Of a DNA stretch of 64,000 nt, positions 44,535 to 55,477 are shown piece by piece. This DNA is from Macrolepiota albuminosa. Lineage: Eukaryota > Basidiomycota > Agaricomycetes > Agaricales > Agaricaceae. Every line of letters starts with the position of its first letter. Within the stretch, counting starts at the first letter, position 1. The position numbers and the translations under genes were made by a program. The stretch is taken from positions 5,419 through 69,418 of the forward strand of contig JAMWFC010000037.1 of NCBI GenBank assembly GCA_027475525.1. Direction: 5' to 3'. Under the pieces are notes generated by a model, which worked only from the letters and a program-made list of their open reading frames with translations, did no database searches and was not told the DNA's origin.

Positions 44535-45518
44535 TCAGCCGTCAGTCAAAGAGTCATTCAAAAAGGGGTCCTGTCTCTCTGCAACTGTATCAAGTATTTT
44601 TCGGACGTGTGGGTCGACAAACTCTCTACGCAGATCGCCCACATTTTGTGCCAGAACGAGTATCAACATATACGCCTGATCCAAAAACGCCATAACATGC
44701 GGACGTAGACGGACATAGAAGTTTACCACATGGGGTCGAACTATTTTGTATATTCTCACCGCGTTCTTCCGAGCGTTCAACAGGCGGTGCTGGGCATGAG
44801 GCAAAGCACGGAAATATATTGCTTGTGCATAAGCGAGGCCATTACCAATGCCAGGGGCGAGATAATTGTTGTAAAATGGATGAATGTGGCGCTTAAGGGT
44901 CGGGTGGAGGACATCAAAGTATGATGGTATGATGACACCATTCCATAGTCGATTGACAATCAACCAACGGAGCCGTGGGGCAACCTCAACATCATAATAA
45001 GATAGACAGGAGCCTACGAATGCGGAAATGTGAGGAACAATGCGAGTTCGAGCGAAGTCGACGGTAGAAGCGGCATAGGGTTTGAGGGGTTCTACATATG
45101 GTTGCGTATTCTGAATGACGGATGCAACAGGTGGTAGAACGTAGGGATCAATGATTTGCGTGCGATAGAACTCCAAAGACCTGCATAACGGTAGTGTTCG
45201 CGCAAAGCCGATGGGACAGACAGCAGCCGCATATACCAAAGAGGCAGATAGCATAAAGAGTAACAGTTGAAGAGTTCCGTAGTAGGACACAATTTTCTGT
45301 GACAAAACCATACATACGGTAATCACAATCTAAATGAAGGTACATACCTTTCTTTCTGGTTTTGTGACCTTCGAGCGTTTTCTTTCCTTGGGGCCATTTG
45401 ACCGGTCGTGGACATCTGGAATCGGCCAAGGCACTGGGGCGCGGACAGCCGGTTGTGTAGAAGCCGTGCGAGAGACTGGAGGAGCGGTGCTTACAGATAT
45501 TCTACGATTGACGACCAT
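44535..45518 (-). CDS. Conserved-type fungal membrane protein (She10-like?)
   Basis: Two exons: 45518-45348 and 45296-44535, with GTATGT donor and CAG acceptor in phase 0; 310 residues. The N-terminus is basic and Ser/Pro-rich. A hydrophobic segment near residues 62-85 (LQLLLFMLSASLVYAAAV) is a likely membrane anchor. After it come repeated short motifs of the type DPYVLPP, TQPYVEPLKPYAAS, VRPHVVNF and RLRPHVMAF, each with aromatic and Pro residues. This pattern is reminiscent of She10-like fungal proteins, which is a weak assignment. ATG at 45518 is the first in frame. Confidence 0.65.
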
Positions 45519-46324
45519 GGTTGTAGAAGTTTCAGTTTAGTTATACAATGTACCCGGATTCAGCAACTATGCGTTTGGCCTTGCTTGGTCGACGATGACG
45601 ATGCGCCGCTGTACTTTTTGCATTCACCAACATGCCCTCTTCCTTTCTGCTTGAGGTAAGCTCCAGTTTCCATTCTGATCTTGTTTTCAGAAGTTATCTC
45701 ATCGTCTACAGATACCGTTTATAAGCCGAGTAGATTTCTGATCATGCCCATTTTATGACTACTGGCCACTTGACACTAGTTTCTTGGATTCATGCCAGTT
45801 GCCTTCGATACTTAATGTCTTTCAAGTCGCTAGTAAGGCTCCATTCTGACTCATGATACCTCGTTATCAATGTTGGTTGCCCTTTGGTCGTCAAAGAGCT
45901 TAAGAGGACAATAGAAGCTAGTGAGGATCAGCCATCAGTTGATCCAATTCTGGCTGCTGATGCGTCTCGAATCCAGGGAAAATGGGCCAAAGGACATCGT
46001 TGGGAAATATCTCACTATAGCCGGCAAAGATTGTCCCCTTCGTGGACAAATAGTGAAGATCCAGATAGCCTTCGTCCTGATAACAAATCTTTTTGGAAAA
46101 GGTTGTAAAGCATCACAATCTCTGCAATTCGTGATTCCTCGAGATGGTCTCACTAGAATTGCGGCCCGAAAGACCTAATTCGTCCCCATGCGCTCGCTGA
46201 CTTCAAATATGTTTCATACCCCGGGGTACAAATTACATACAACCCCTTTGCGATCGGGTTTTTATAATCTTATTTCGTAAATAACATCTTTCTGAAACGA
46301 AACTTTTACCAAGAGGCTCTGGTG
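45519..46324. other. Intergenic, no gene recognised
   Basis: Short open frames at 45408-45659 and 45884-46178 have no recognisable domain or splice support. Confidence 0.55.
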
Positions 46325-46398
46325 TGTCGGCTGACCTTGCCGTCTGACATTGTTTGCTTGTTAAGGGGCTCGTATCTCCTGGGCAAAAGATATATAAA
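46325..46398 (+). promoter_or_regulatory. Promoter block of the secreted-protein gene
   Basis: The 27-bp element shared with 44081-44107, then TATATAAA at 46391. Duplication #18 repeats the TATA box at 46468. Confidence 0.6.
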
Positions 46399-46544
46399 GC
46401 TCTCTTTTAGTGTGCGTCAAAGTAGTCTCTTCCTCCATTGGAATTGTATGTACCCAGCCATCGAACATATATAAAGCTCTCTTTTAGTGTGCGTCAAAGT
46501 AGTCTCTTCCTCCATTGGAATTGTATGTACCCAGCCATCGAACA
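46390..46544. repeat. 77-bp tandem duplication #18
   Basis: Period exactly 77 bp (46390 and 46467), identical, in unique host DNA just upstream of the secreted-protein gene; it doubles the TATA box. Confidence 0.96.
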
Positions 46545-46705
46545 GGCCTTGCTTCTCTCATCCTCACTTTCCAGATCGTCCGATTTGCTGCACATATCTT
46601 TCAATTCACCAACAGTTCAATATAAACCAACAGAATACAACTGTAAGTCATCGAGTGTATTGTGCATTTGGTTGGGTGCTGGCTTACGCCTGTATCAATC
46701 TGTAG

Positions 46706-46876
46706 ATGAAGTTCAACCTTGTCATGCTGGCTACTGCCCTCGCGGCATCCTTTGTGAATGCCGCCAACACACTTTCGATTTGCGATAGGAGGTGTGACCC
46801 TGAAGAGCCCGATTGTGGCAAAGGCTTGTATGCAGAACGTCTGGGCAAATGCTGGGCCTGCTGCCAAGACGAATAG
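46706..46876 (+). CDS. Small secreted cysteine-rich protein (56 residues)
   Basis: ATG at 46706, TAG at 46874. Residues 1-19 form a clear signal peptide (MKFNLVMLATALAASFVNA). The mature part of about 37 residues has six cysteines at 26, 30, 37, 49, 52 and 53 (CX3CX6CX11CX2CC) and is acidic. A likely 5' UTR intron (GTAAGT at 46643, TAG at 46703-46705) ends directly before the ATG. The promoter has a TATA box and the shared 27-bp element. Even cysteine number and size fit the small secreted proteins of basidiomycetes, often linked to host or development; no function can be given from sequence. Confidence 0.8.
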   Translation: MKFNLVMLATALAASFVNAANTLSICDRRCDPEEPDCGKGLYAERLGKCWACCQDE

Positions 46877-47997
46877 AAGACGGCAGTCATAATTCAGAAT
46901 ATGGTTCTGTAACTTTCTGGCGAACAATGTTATCAATGTTATCAGTATTCATGTTTAAACTTGGAGCAAATCGTTACGCGAATATCTCACTCCGTGTTTA
47001 TCTCATGATGACTATGAATATTAAATCAAATTCCTCTATGCATGCTACGGTTGCCTTTACCTTGTCATGTAACGTGAAGCTTCCCTGGAATGTTTATGCA
47101 GGGAACAATGTTCTTTGGCAAAACAATGTAAAAACACAGTAAAAATAATGCAATTGATTTCAGAATTTTATTTGAATATTTCTTCACATCGAAAAGAAAA
47201 ATCAATAGGGATGGGCTGCTGCAGTGCACAGCAATACCAAGGTCTACAGTAGAGTTTTGTCAATGACTGTCTATAAGATTGAATAGTCAAAAAGAGACCA
47301 ATGGCACAATTACTGAAGCAGAGAGAGAAATTTTAGCTACTGTTTATATGAAGCTTGAGATCAAATTGAAATGAGTTAAGCTTTTGAGTGAGTTTAAAGG
47401 GAGGAGTTTCTCAATGATTGAGGAAATTGATCATATATATTAGTGTCTATAAACATAAATCCAAGAATTGGATGACATGATATATAGACAAATAAAACAT
47501 AGAAACTTAACTTCAAAGCCTTCAGTTTTCATTGTTGTCTCTGTAGGCATAGAAGATATTGACATCAATATGGCTTCTATACAGAAACAGATGCATCTCT
47601 CTGCAATGTGGCTTCACATTCATAGCCTGTAAACAGAGATAGTTTGAGTACTACAACAAACTATGTCAAAAGTGATAAATGAACCTGCTTCTTGTGGGTA
47701 TTTTTAGTGCTATACAAGCATACAATATAATTTATATATGAGATGATTAATCAAGGTTTCTCAGTTTCTGATGGCCCCTCCAATTATTTATTTCAATATA
47801 TTAAGTGTATTAGTTAATATAGATAAGAGACTTAAAATTATAACAGTTGACTCCATAAATAAAAGGAGTTATAAATTGACAACTCTCATGTACATATCTT
47901 TATTCAATGAGATTTAGCATCATAGCAGATTGACAACTAGATAAAAATGCTAAAAGAAAGCAAATTTATAAACTCAATTAATATATCAAAGTGCAAT
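46877..47997. other. AT-rich stretch before element 4, no gene recognised
   Basis: Probably holds the secreted-protein 3' UTR and the undetermined left part of element 4. I could not define an LTR. Confidence 0.5.
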
Positions 47998-48103
47998 TTC
48001 AGATATCCTGGAGCTAAGAGAGCCCAGAGACCCTTCAGAAAGGGGAGAATCTGATACCTCGAGTATTGGGAAAGTAGAAGAGACCCATTCATTTGTAGGG
48101 ACA

Positions 48104-50721
48104 TTGGAGCTGATCAAGTTGTCCACTAGTAAAGAGGGTAGTGAGCCATTGGGAATGATGAACTTGGATCCACCCCATCAACAGGCAAGAGTGCAAGAGG
48201 ACATCTCAGATGTTGAACACCAAGATCTGTCAGAAGAACTGTCAGGGGACTCCTCATTTCTTCCTTCTTTCACTTCTTATTCCTTCACTCTCCTTTCATT
48301 CATTTTCTTATTTCTTCTATCATTCTCTCATTTTGCTGTTTCTATTCTCTCAACACTATCTGTTAATATTATTCTCAGCCTTCAAGGTGCTCTGGTTCTT
48401 TAGCTATCATTCAGACAAGTGTGGGCCCTTCAGCACCACTTTCAGACTGCTTATATAAGCCAGAGTTTGCCTTTCTGACTTCTAAAGTCCAGAGATTTCC
48501 TGCCTTGTTTGCACAGTTGTTTGGTTAGTCAATTTTTGAGTTTTTAAGGTTTTGTTGTACTGTACAGTTGTTTTCCATGCTTCAGAAGCCCCAGAAGCAT
48601 CCAACCTGGCATAGGGAATCCCCAGACTTGTTCTCTTTGGATCTTCCTCTGCCAGGTGAGTAGTTATTATAATATTGTCAGTACATACTCTAATACACTT
48701 TGGATCTCCCTCTGCCAGCTGTGTGACTGAGCCACAGCCTCTAGAGGTCACCCTTACAAAAACAGACATATGTATTTAATAAAGCTATGGGTACATTGAG
48801 TGAGGCCAATTGTGATTGTATCGACCATAAATATATTTACTTAGCTGCTAATGCTGTACAAATGGATTTCAATGAGGAATCGGGTCCACAGACAAGGGAT
48901 CCTGGCATAAGAGCAAGGCAGTTGACTTTTGTAACTGGGGTGGAGTCAACCTGGCAAGAGAAGAAATAGACTCAGAGATTCAAAGGCAGATTCTGGATAG
49001 CTATAATCAGCATGTTGCAGGGGAACCTAAACAACGGGATGTAGCCTCCCATGAAGTTGAACAGACTGGATGAGAGGGAAAAGAGTATGAGAAGCAGGGC
49101 GACTACCCTACCGAGGATGTTGGTACCACTCATAATGAACACCGCCAGACTAAGTGAATGGTCAATGCCCTTCTCAAAGCATCTTGAGAAATTGAAAAAA
49201 GGGAAAGAGATTGGGCTGAAAAGAAGGGCCAGGAGTATATTGCATCCTGCAAATTTGTCTAGAATGCATGCAATTTGTTGACCCAGTTACAAGACAAGAG
49301 CTCCAATGCCTTGGACAAATTAGATGCTCCTAAGGTGAAGAAAGGAAAATCTAAGTCCAAATCCAAGAAAAAGAGAAAGTCATGGACAGAAGCAATAAAA
49401 CCAGTAGCACAGATTTCAGGTAAGAGTGCTCTAGGACACACTTTCTGATAGGTCTGTGTGATGAATGATTCTGAACCTAGCAATAGTAGTTTGAACTCTG
49501 GTTCTGATGAGAGTAGTGATGACATGTACTCTGAAGGCTCTGATTTGGAGGACAGCTCCTCTGGGTCATCCAATAGCTCCTCTCAGGACAGCTGTCAAGA
49601 ATGTGGGTGTAGGAGGTCAAACTCCCATAATCATAGAAAAGGACACAAATCTAAAAAGTACTGTAAGAGGAGATGGTCAAGTAGTAGCAATAACTGCATT
49701 TGACCTAACTCACCATCAATCTATAATGGCATGGCTGATGTCCAGCAGTTCATGCAATTCATGTCTAATTGTTCATTATACTTGAAACATGGGCAGCGTC
49801 ACCAAGTCTTGATTATATCTCAGTTCCTGAAGAGACATGTGTGGAGATTCTATGCATGGGAAGCATCCCTCAACCCCAAGAGTTGGGGAATTGACCAGTT
49901 CTTTAAGGGGTTATTTAACGATTGCTTTCCTATGAATTTCCATAATCAGCAATGATATAAATTGAACAGTTATCACCAGAGAAAACAGTCTGTTAAAGAC
50001 TATGTATCTGGCCTTGAAAAACTGTTTACCATCATTGGATGCTGGATCTGACAAGCCTAAGGATGAACATCGTAAGCTGAGCAAAGAAGAGATTGAAGAA
50101 TATTGCACAGCAGAAAAGTGTTTCCACTGTGATGTTAAGGGCCACTTTGCTAGGAACTGTTTTAAGAACAAGACAGTAAAGTCCAGTTCCAATAAACTGC
50201 TAGGAATTCAATTCAGCAGTATACATCTTGATCTCTAGGAGATTGATCAGAAATGAGACAAGGCATTGGAGGACACAACACAGGGTCTGTCAATTGGAGC
50301 AATTGGAATGGAACCAAGTATGAGTAATGACTTGGGAGAAGAATCTGCTTGGGATATTATTAGTTTTATATTCTTGGAGGATGGAGTTGAAAGGGACAAA
50401 TCTGCTAATGAGGACCTCCCTGACTTCCAGCAAGTGTCTGATATGGACAAGTCTGATAGTGATAGTGTTCCAGATCTACAATCTGTATCTAATACAGATG
50501 AATCCAGAGATTCCAGTAGTATAGATGACAATGTACATGATTGGACCCCTAACTTAGAAACTGACTCCACTGAGAGGAATGAACTGCTGGCTGACAATGT
50601 CAGAGAGTTTGATGCTGGGATGTCTGAGGCTGAAGTCATACTGAGCCCACCAAAAGATTTTGGATGTGATGTTTATGAAACTGATGTACCATACAGAGAA
50701 ATCAAGTTATATCATCTGTAG
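48104..50721 (+). pseudogene. gag: Element 4 gag remnants
   Basis: The frame from 48104 (SDVEHQDLSEE at the LTR border) resumes after solo LTR A as QTYVFNKAMGTLSEAN when the LTR and one target copy are skipped, and stops at 48967. Further pieces in changing frames follow: 49458-49703, 50002-50238 with the zinc knuckle CFHCDVKGHFARNC, and an acidic Ser/Asp-rich frame at 50266-50721. Several stops and frameshifts show that it is dead. Confidence 0.7.
48240..48758 (+). mobile_element. Solo LTR A, copy 2
   Basis: 519 bp, TGTCAGGGG...CCCTTACA, homologous along its whole length to 2598-3095. The flanks AGAAC (48235-48239) and AAAAC (48759-48763) look like a 5-bp target duplication with one change. 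The host gag frame closes across it. Confidence 0.9.
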
Positions 50722-50778
50722 AAAGAAGAATTAGCCTGTGGAAAGCTAGATAGAATAGGAAGCACTCAAGGTCATAAA

Positions 50779-50940
50779 ATGGAGTACTTCTTAAAGATGA
50801 GGCAGCCCTATCCTGGGAACTCAGCCAATTGTCTACAGTTTCAAGGCCATTGTTTCTTGTTCTATGACATAAGCAAGGATGAGGTCTGTCTCATAGGCAT
50901 AATAAGAAACTTTGACACCATGCTGCCTGAAAGTTACTGC
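50779..50940 (+). pseudogene. Element 4 coding fragment at the element 3 border
   Basis: Open frame with QFQGHCFLFYDISKDEVC, cut by element 3 at about 50941. No named domain. Confidence 0.5.
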
Positions 50941-51602
50941 CATCTTTCAGCCTTCATACAAGGCGCCTTGGGCTGGAACTGGTGGTGCGGCAGGCACGAA
51001 GGCTGCAAACTTGGCAAGACCTGTCCACGTTTCTGCCGTATCATATGACACGTATCTTGCCACATATTCCTTCATCTGTGTGTGATCAGTAATGCCACAA
51101 TCCCTGAATAAATACTCTAATTCTTTGAAATACTGGGAGAGCTCCCATGGCTTAGACTTGTCCCATTTTGGTGCCGAGAAGTGATTGCGTGGCGGCATGC
51201 ACTGAACTTGTTGTTCCATGGCGACTGTGGTGCCGAGTTTAGTTAGTGGACGTGGGGAAGGGGTTCTAGGTATTGGCGATGGGGCAAGAGAAATGACGAG
51301 TTGAGAAAGCGGTGTTAACGGAGTACTGGGGGTAACTGGTTGTAGTACGGCAAGCGGCGACGCTAAGAGGTTGTCAGCGCTAAAATCAAGGGAACGTGGG
51401 AAGAGATCAGGAAATTCATCTACAGTGGCGTTCTGTAGTTCCTGTGTGAGAGAGAGACCTGGTAAGGCACCAGGTGGTTGTGGAGTTGATGGATGGAAAG
51501 GAGCTATGCCTTCTGCTGACTGCTCTAGCAGACGGTGCCTACGCTGGAGATAGGTTTCTGGTGGAATTCTGCCCTAGAGATTCCTCACGGTGGGCTCCAA
51601 TT
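50941..51602 (-). pseudogene. Truncated second gag start and leader of element 3 type
   Basis: Repeats 61179-61841 almost exactly: leader, ATG at 51219 and about 90 codons of gag ending in a TGA where element 2 has Trp. It stops abruptly at an element 4 junction after a shared TTACTGCC. Confidence 0.85.
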
Positions 51603-52611
51603 TGATGATGCCCAAAGCTTAGTCAGTAACAAATATAGCAATAGTGTTACCATACCAAAAGCTTGCGTTGGGTGCGCTAAAAGTGATGTGAGGAGTCCTG
51701 GGCAGGTCCCAGAGAACACGCCTATGAAAATAAAGTAAAGTCGGAAAAAGGTCGGCAAGCGTCAAGCGCTAAGGCAAAAGTGCTTAGGAAAAAAAAGTGG
51801 TAAGTGAACACGGCAATGTAAGCGGCAAGAATACCGTAAGCTTAGCAAAGTCTACGCAATGTTAATGCCCACCGTAGCTGCAAGGCACGAGTTTATCGAA
51901 GGCTAGCAATAGTCTACAACTGCCAATGACTTTGACGTTGCCGACCGTAACTGAGATCTTGACCGTAAGGGAGATTGGAGTAAGGGGAGCAGGAAACTCT
52001 GTTCTTGGTTGCGTATGTACAAGTTGGTAAGTACCTTTTATACTACAAGGAGTTCACCGTCGCCAGTGACTAACCATTGCCAAAGTTGCGTATGTACAAG
52101 TTGGTAAGTACCTTTTATACTACAAGGAGTTCACCGTCGCCAGTGACTAACCATTGCCAAAGTGCGGTAAACTAGAAAATTTTATAGGGGTAGCTCCAAC
52201 GGTTTCAGATCCCTACTGTCCATTCAAGAATCTTAGCAATGCCAGGCGGCAGATCACAATGCTAAACTATCAATCCATCACTTTTTTGTCTGTTCAAAAT
52301 GCTTAGCAATGTCCGGTGCCAAATTGAGGCGCTAAGCAATGTCAGACGCCAAGGTCAAACACCAAGCTGTCCGTCAGTTTTTGATAGATCATCAGGCTTC
52401 TCCCTAAGCGCTGTTGTCAGTGACTGATGCCATCTGTCAGTTGTCATTCTGTCTGCTGTTGGCGCTATCATTGATTGGATCTGCTTCTTGCCGTGCGTGG
52501 CCATCAAATATTGCCAAAATTGGTTAATTAGCGTGTGCTAAGGTATCCTGAGCCTGTGCCGTGTTGCTGTAGCCTGCTGTTGATGCGCTGATCCTGTATG
52601 GGGTCCTATCA
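51603..52611 (-). repeat. Element 3 left LTR (3' LTR of the main copy)
   Basis: 1009 bp as printed, 932 bp without duplication #19, matching the right LTR of 932 bp. On the minus strand it starts TGATAGGACC and ends GGCATCATCA. Confidence 0.92.
52008..52163. repeat. 77-bp tandem duplication #19
   Basis: Period exactly 77 bp (52008 and 52085), identical, run of 79; present in the left but not the right LTR of element 3. Confidence 0.96.
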
Positions 52612-52622
52612 TCTCCCCCCAA
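52612..52622 (-). promoter_or_regulatory. Element 3 polypurine tract
   Basis: TTGGGGGGAGA on the minus strand directly before the left LTR, identical to that of element 2. Confidence 0.85.
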
Positions 52623-52780
52623 CTGAAAAATTGACTGTCCTCAGTCACCAAATATGGTTACCATTACCATTTTTGTGATGAGTGGTCCGTGCATTCTTGA
52701 GATTTTGTTTATAGTACTGGCGCGTTAGTTTGGACTTCGTTTCTTCTCCCCATCTTTACCTGGCACTCTAGAAACAAAAT

Positions 52781-55052
52781 ATGTCTTTTTGTATTCCAAC
52801 TCCGCCCCCCATGCCTTCTCAAGCAGCCCAAGAAGCCTCTTATGCCTACATCGCTAAGGCCAATAATTTTGTCAGGCGCATCAAGGGTGTGGGCGCAGAG
52901 GCACCTTCAAACTTGGTCATTGCAGTTATGAAGTTGTTAGAGCGCTGGTATGAGGTTCATGTCCTTGGCGTAGGCTGGGACAAGGAGATTGAGGTGTGGG
53001 AGTGGTGCCGGGCACGGTACGTGGATAACCGGGGGTCTGAGTGGCTGGGTCCCTTCTCTTGCTTTATAAGTTTTAATGGTTGCTTGCCACATTGCTAGCT
53101 AACCGATCCCCTAGGCGCCTCCTCCCATCCCGACTATTGAGGACAAATTGAAGGACATCCTTTCTGGTGCCTTGCCAATGACGGTAAGTGCACCAGCGCC
53201 TGAGTGAGTATCTCTGACTGTGATTTCTAACTTAGCTATGGTCTGATTTGTCTCCTCACAATAAGCAAGAGGTATTGGCGCCTCTCACCAACATGCAGGT
53301 TGATGCTGAGATGGCGGCAATTCATGAGGAGGCGCTTGCCGAGGCATCGCGGGACGCCAAGAAAAGAATCCAGGCACAGGAGGGACACAAAACCACTGGT
53401 GAGGAGGAGGTCGTCGGCAAGGAGCAGGCACCTGTCACAAAAAGGCAGGAATCCACAGTCGCTGGGTCAAGCAAAGGTTCCCGCACTGGTAGTGCCCAGA
53501 ACCCAGCACTGCCGGCAAGCAAAATGGGTTCCCCAGTCAAGCCAGGCAAGACTTTGAAAAAGAAGATAAGCCTCATCCTTTCTTACCGCTGTTGAGTGGC
53601 GCCAATCAATTCTTTTAGTCTCGCAAAGGAAAGGCCCCTCAGTACATGGTAAGTGGTCTCTAACTATGCTTGTGCCTTTGCTGACCATGAGATAGATTCC
53701 CACCCAGTCCTCCTTTGACAACAAGAAACTGAAGGCGTTGCTCTTGCTGCGACGGGAGGAGGTAACTTTGGATGAGGGGATCGAAGCAGGAGTGGAACTC
53801 CCAGAGATGAAAAATAAGTGCACAGTGGACAAGTCAATCCGCCAAGAGTTCAAAGACTTGCGGGGAGTGGTAAGCGACTATTCTTTATAACTTTTCTTCC
53901 ACTTAACTGATCTTAGTGCAACAAATGTTGGGCTGACAACGATCCTGAGAGTTGTTGGTTCCCTACTGGTGCTCAACCTTGCTACCGATGCGGCACTCTC
54001 AAGCGTGCTTGTACCATTGATGGCACCAAGAGTTGTGAATGGGGGGGGGCGCCAGACATTGTTGTTGAGAGGACCTTTTCCTGTGCAGTTTTGGTTAAGC
54101 GTGCGAGGGAGTTTGTAGAGAGGCAGAGGCAGGAGGTTGCTACTGGGAGGGCAGCCAGTATTAGCAAGTCCTCCTTGGCGCTACCAACACGTCAAGGAGA
54201 GGATTCTGAATCTGTTGGCAAGTACAGCGCTGGCGAGCACCTAGAAAAATGCAAGGTCTCTTCTCCCGGTAAAGGTAAGGCAAAGGCCAAACGCATCCAC
54301 ATCAAGTCGCCATCCTCCTCTCCAAGTGCTAAGGACAGGGAGATAAAAAAATTGGAACAAGCGCTTGCCGCAAGCCACCTGCCCCCTCCTAGTAGCGAGG
54401 CCGGTCCCAGTCAATTGCTGTTCCCAATTGACTTGTTGGATGGCACGCCTGCTGGCCCGTCCAATGTTGGCGCTCAAATGGGGTCGGCAGCAGAGGATAT
54501 CGAGATGGGTGCGCCTGAGGGCGTTGAGAAGTCAGAAGGGACAGGCCAGGGGTTGCCAGGGAAGGAACAGGGAGATGCAAGTAGCAAGGATGCTGAGGAC
54601 GACTTGAATGAGACATTGCAAGAGGCCCCTGGCAAATCTCAGACATTGCCAACATTGGAGCCTGCCACCCCCTGGGTAAGTGGTGATAATTTGACGACTC
54701 AGCACTGGGTGAGCTCAAGTGGGCCTTTGTGGTTGCTGGCGACTCTTACGAGTGGCTGGGGAAAGACTTGGTCTATCCTGTGGTAGCCTTGTACCCTCCC
54801 CAGGTTATAGAGCAGATGGCGATACGTGCGGCAAGCATGTGTGCAGTATTGGGTCATGAGCACAAACAAGTCCGGCAGCAGATTATGGCTTCACGACTCC
54901 AGTACTCCAACTTGACCCATAGTATGGATGCCCTGCAAGAGTACCAAGTCGACTGCAATGAGGCACTAGAGTGGCAAGCCCTCAACCATGTTCAGGTTGG
55001 CAACCTCTTGCCCCTCAACGACTCCCTGTCGCTTACGGATGGCAAAGACTGA
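52781..55052 (+). pseudogene. Element 3 antisense accessory gene A: Zn2Cys6-like protein
   Basis: Opposite to gag-pol, starting 170 bp from the 3' LTR. Exons: 52781-53065, 53115-53183, 53236-53565, 53619-53648, 53696-53869, 53917-54675, 54703-55052. Exon 1 has VWEWCRARYVDNRGSEW, like element 2. Exon 6 opens with CX2CX8CX8CX2CX6C (CNKCW, CWFPTG, CYRC, RAC), the same spacing as element 2, followed by a conserved VKRAREFVERQRQ helix. Exon 7 has GDSYEWLGKDLVYPV and EWQALN. Two donors read ATAAGT (53066) and ATAAGC (53566) where GTAAG is expected, so splicing is probably lost there. The coding exons are otherwise open. The cysteine pattern suggests metal binding; DNA binding is inference. Confidence 0.72.
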
Positions 55053-55477
55053 TGGACCTTAGGGTAGATAGGCCGTTGTGTATATTTTTCTTGTTACCAT
55101 CATATATATATATCTATCTTGCCGCCTCATTTTCAAGTGGAAGGATAAGTTCCATAGTCTGAGTTAGTGCAACAGCACAGGGGAAAGAAAGTACAGCAAA
55201 GAAAAAGCAAGTGGCAAGCATTCTAAGTTAGGTTTTAGCAAGAGAAGAAGTAGGTGAGGGACTTAGACAAATTTTGAGGAAAAGGGGAAACACTCAGTAA
55301 ATCATCATAGCAAAAAACCCTTGGTGAGAGTTGTGCAGGGTGCTAAGCGTTGGTGACATGCTAGTGCTGTGGCTTGACTATGTAAGGAATTGTCTGTTGG
55401 ATATAGTACAGTAAGTATCGGCAAGAAAGATAAGTAAGGTAAGTAATAGAAAGAGACAGCTTATCACTATAGTCTTT
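55053..55477. other. Convergent spacer of element 3
   Basis: Between the 3' ends of the accessory gene and pol. No gene seen; the second antisense gene of element 2 has no counterpart here. Confidence 0.6.

Larger units (their letters stand above)
47998..50940 (+). mobile_element. Element 4, left part: decayed Ty3/Gypsy element
   Basis: Gag-type coding remnants on the plus strand from about 48104, a CCHC knuckle at about 50119-50160 and an acidic frame (50266-50721). It is interrupted by solo LTR A copy 2 at 48240 and, from about 50941, by element 3. It continues at 62774-64000 with protease and reverse transcriptase sequence. The left boundary is not defined. Confidence 0.75.

Noticed and set aside
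45884..46178. Small gene with a KOW-like look
   Set aside because: No start, splice or domain support that I could trust.
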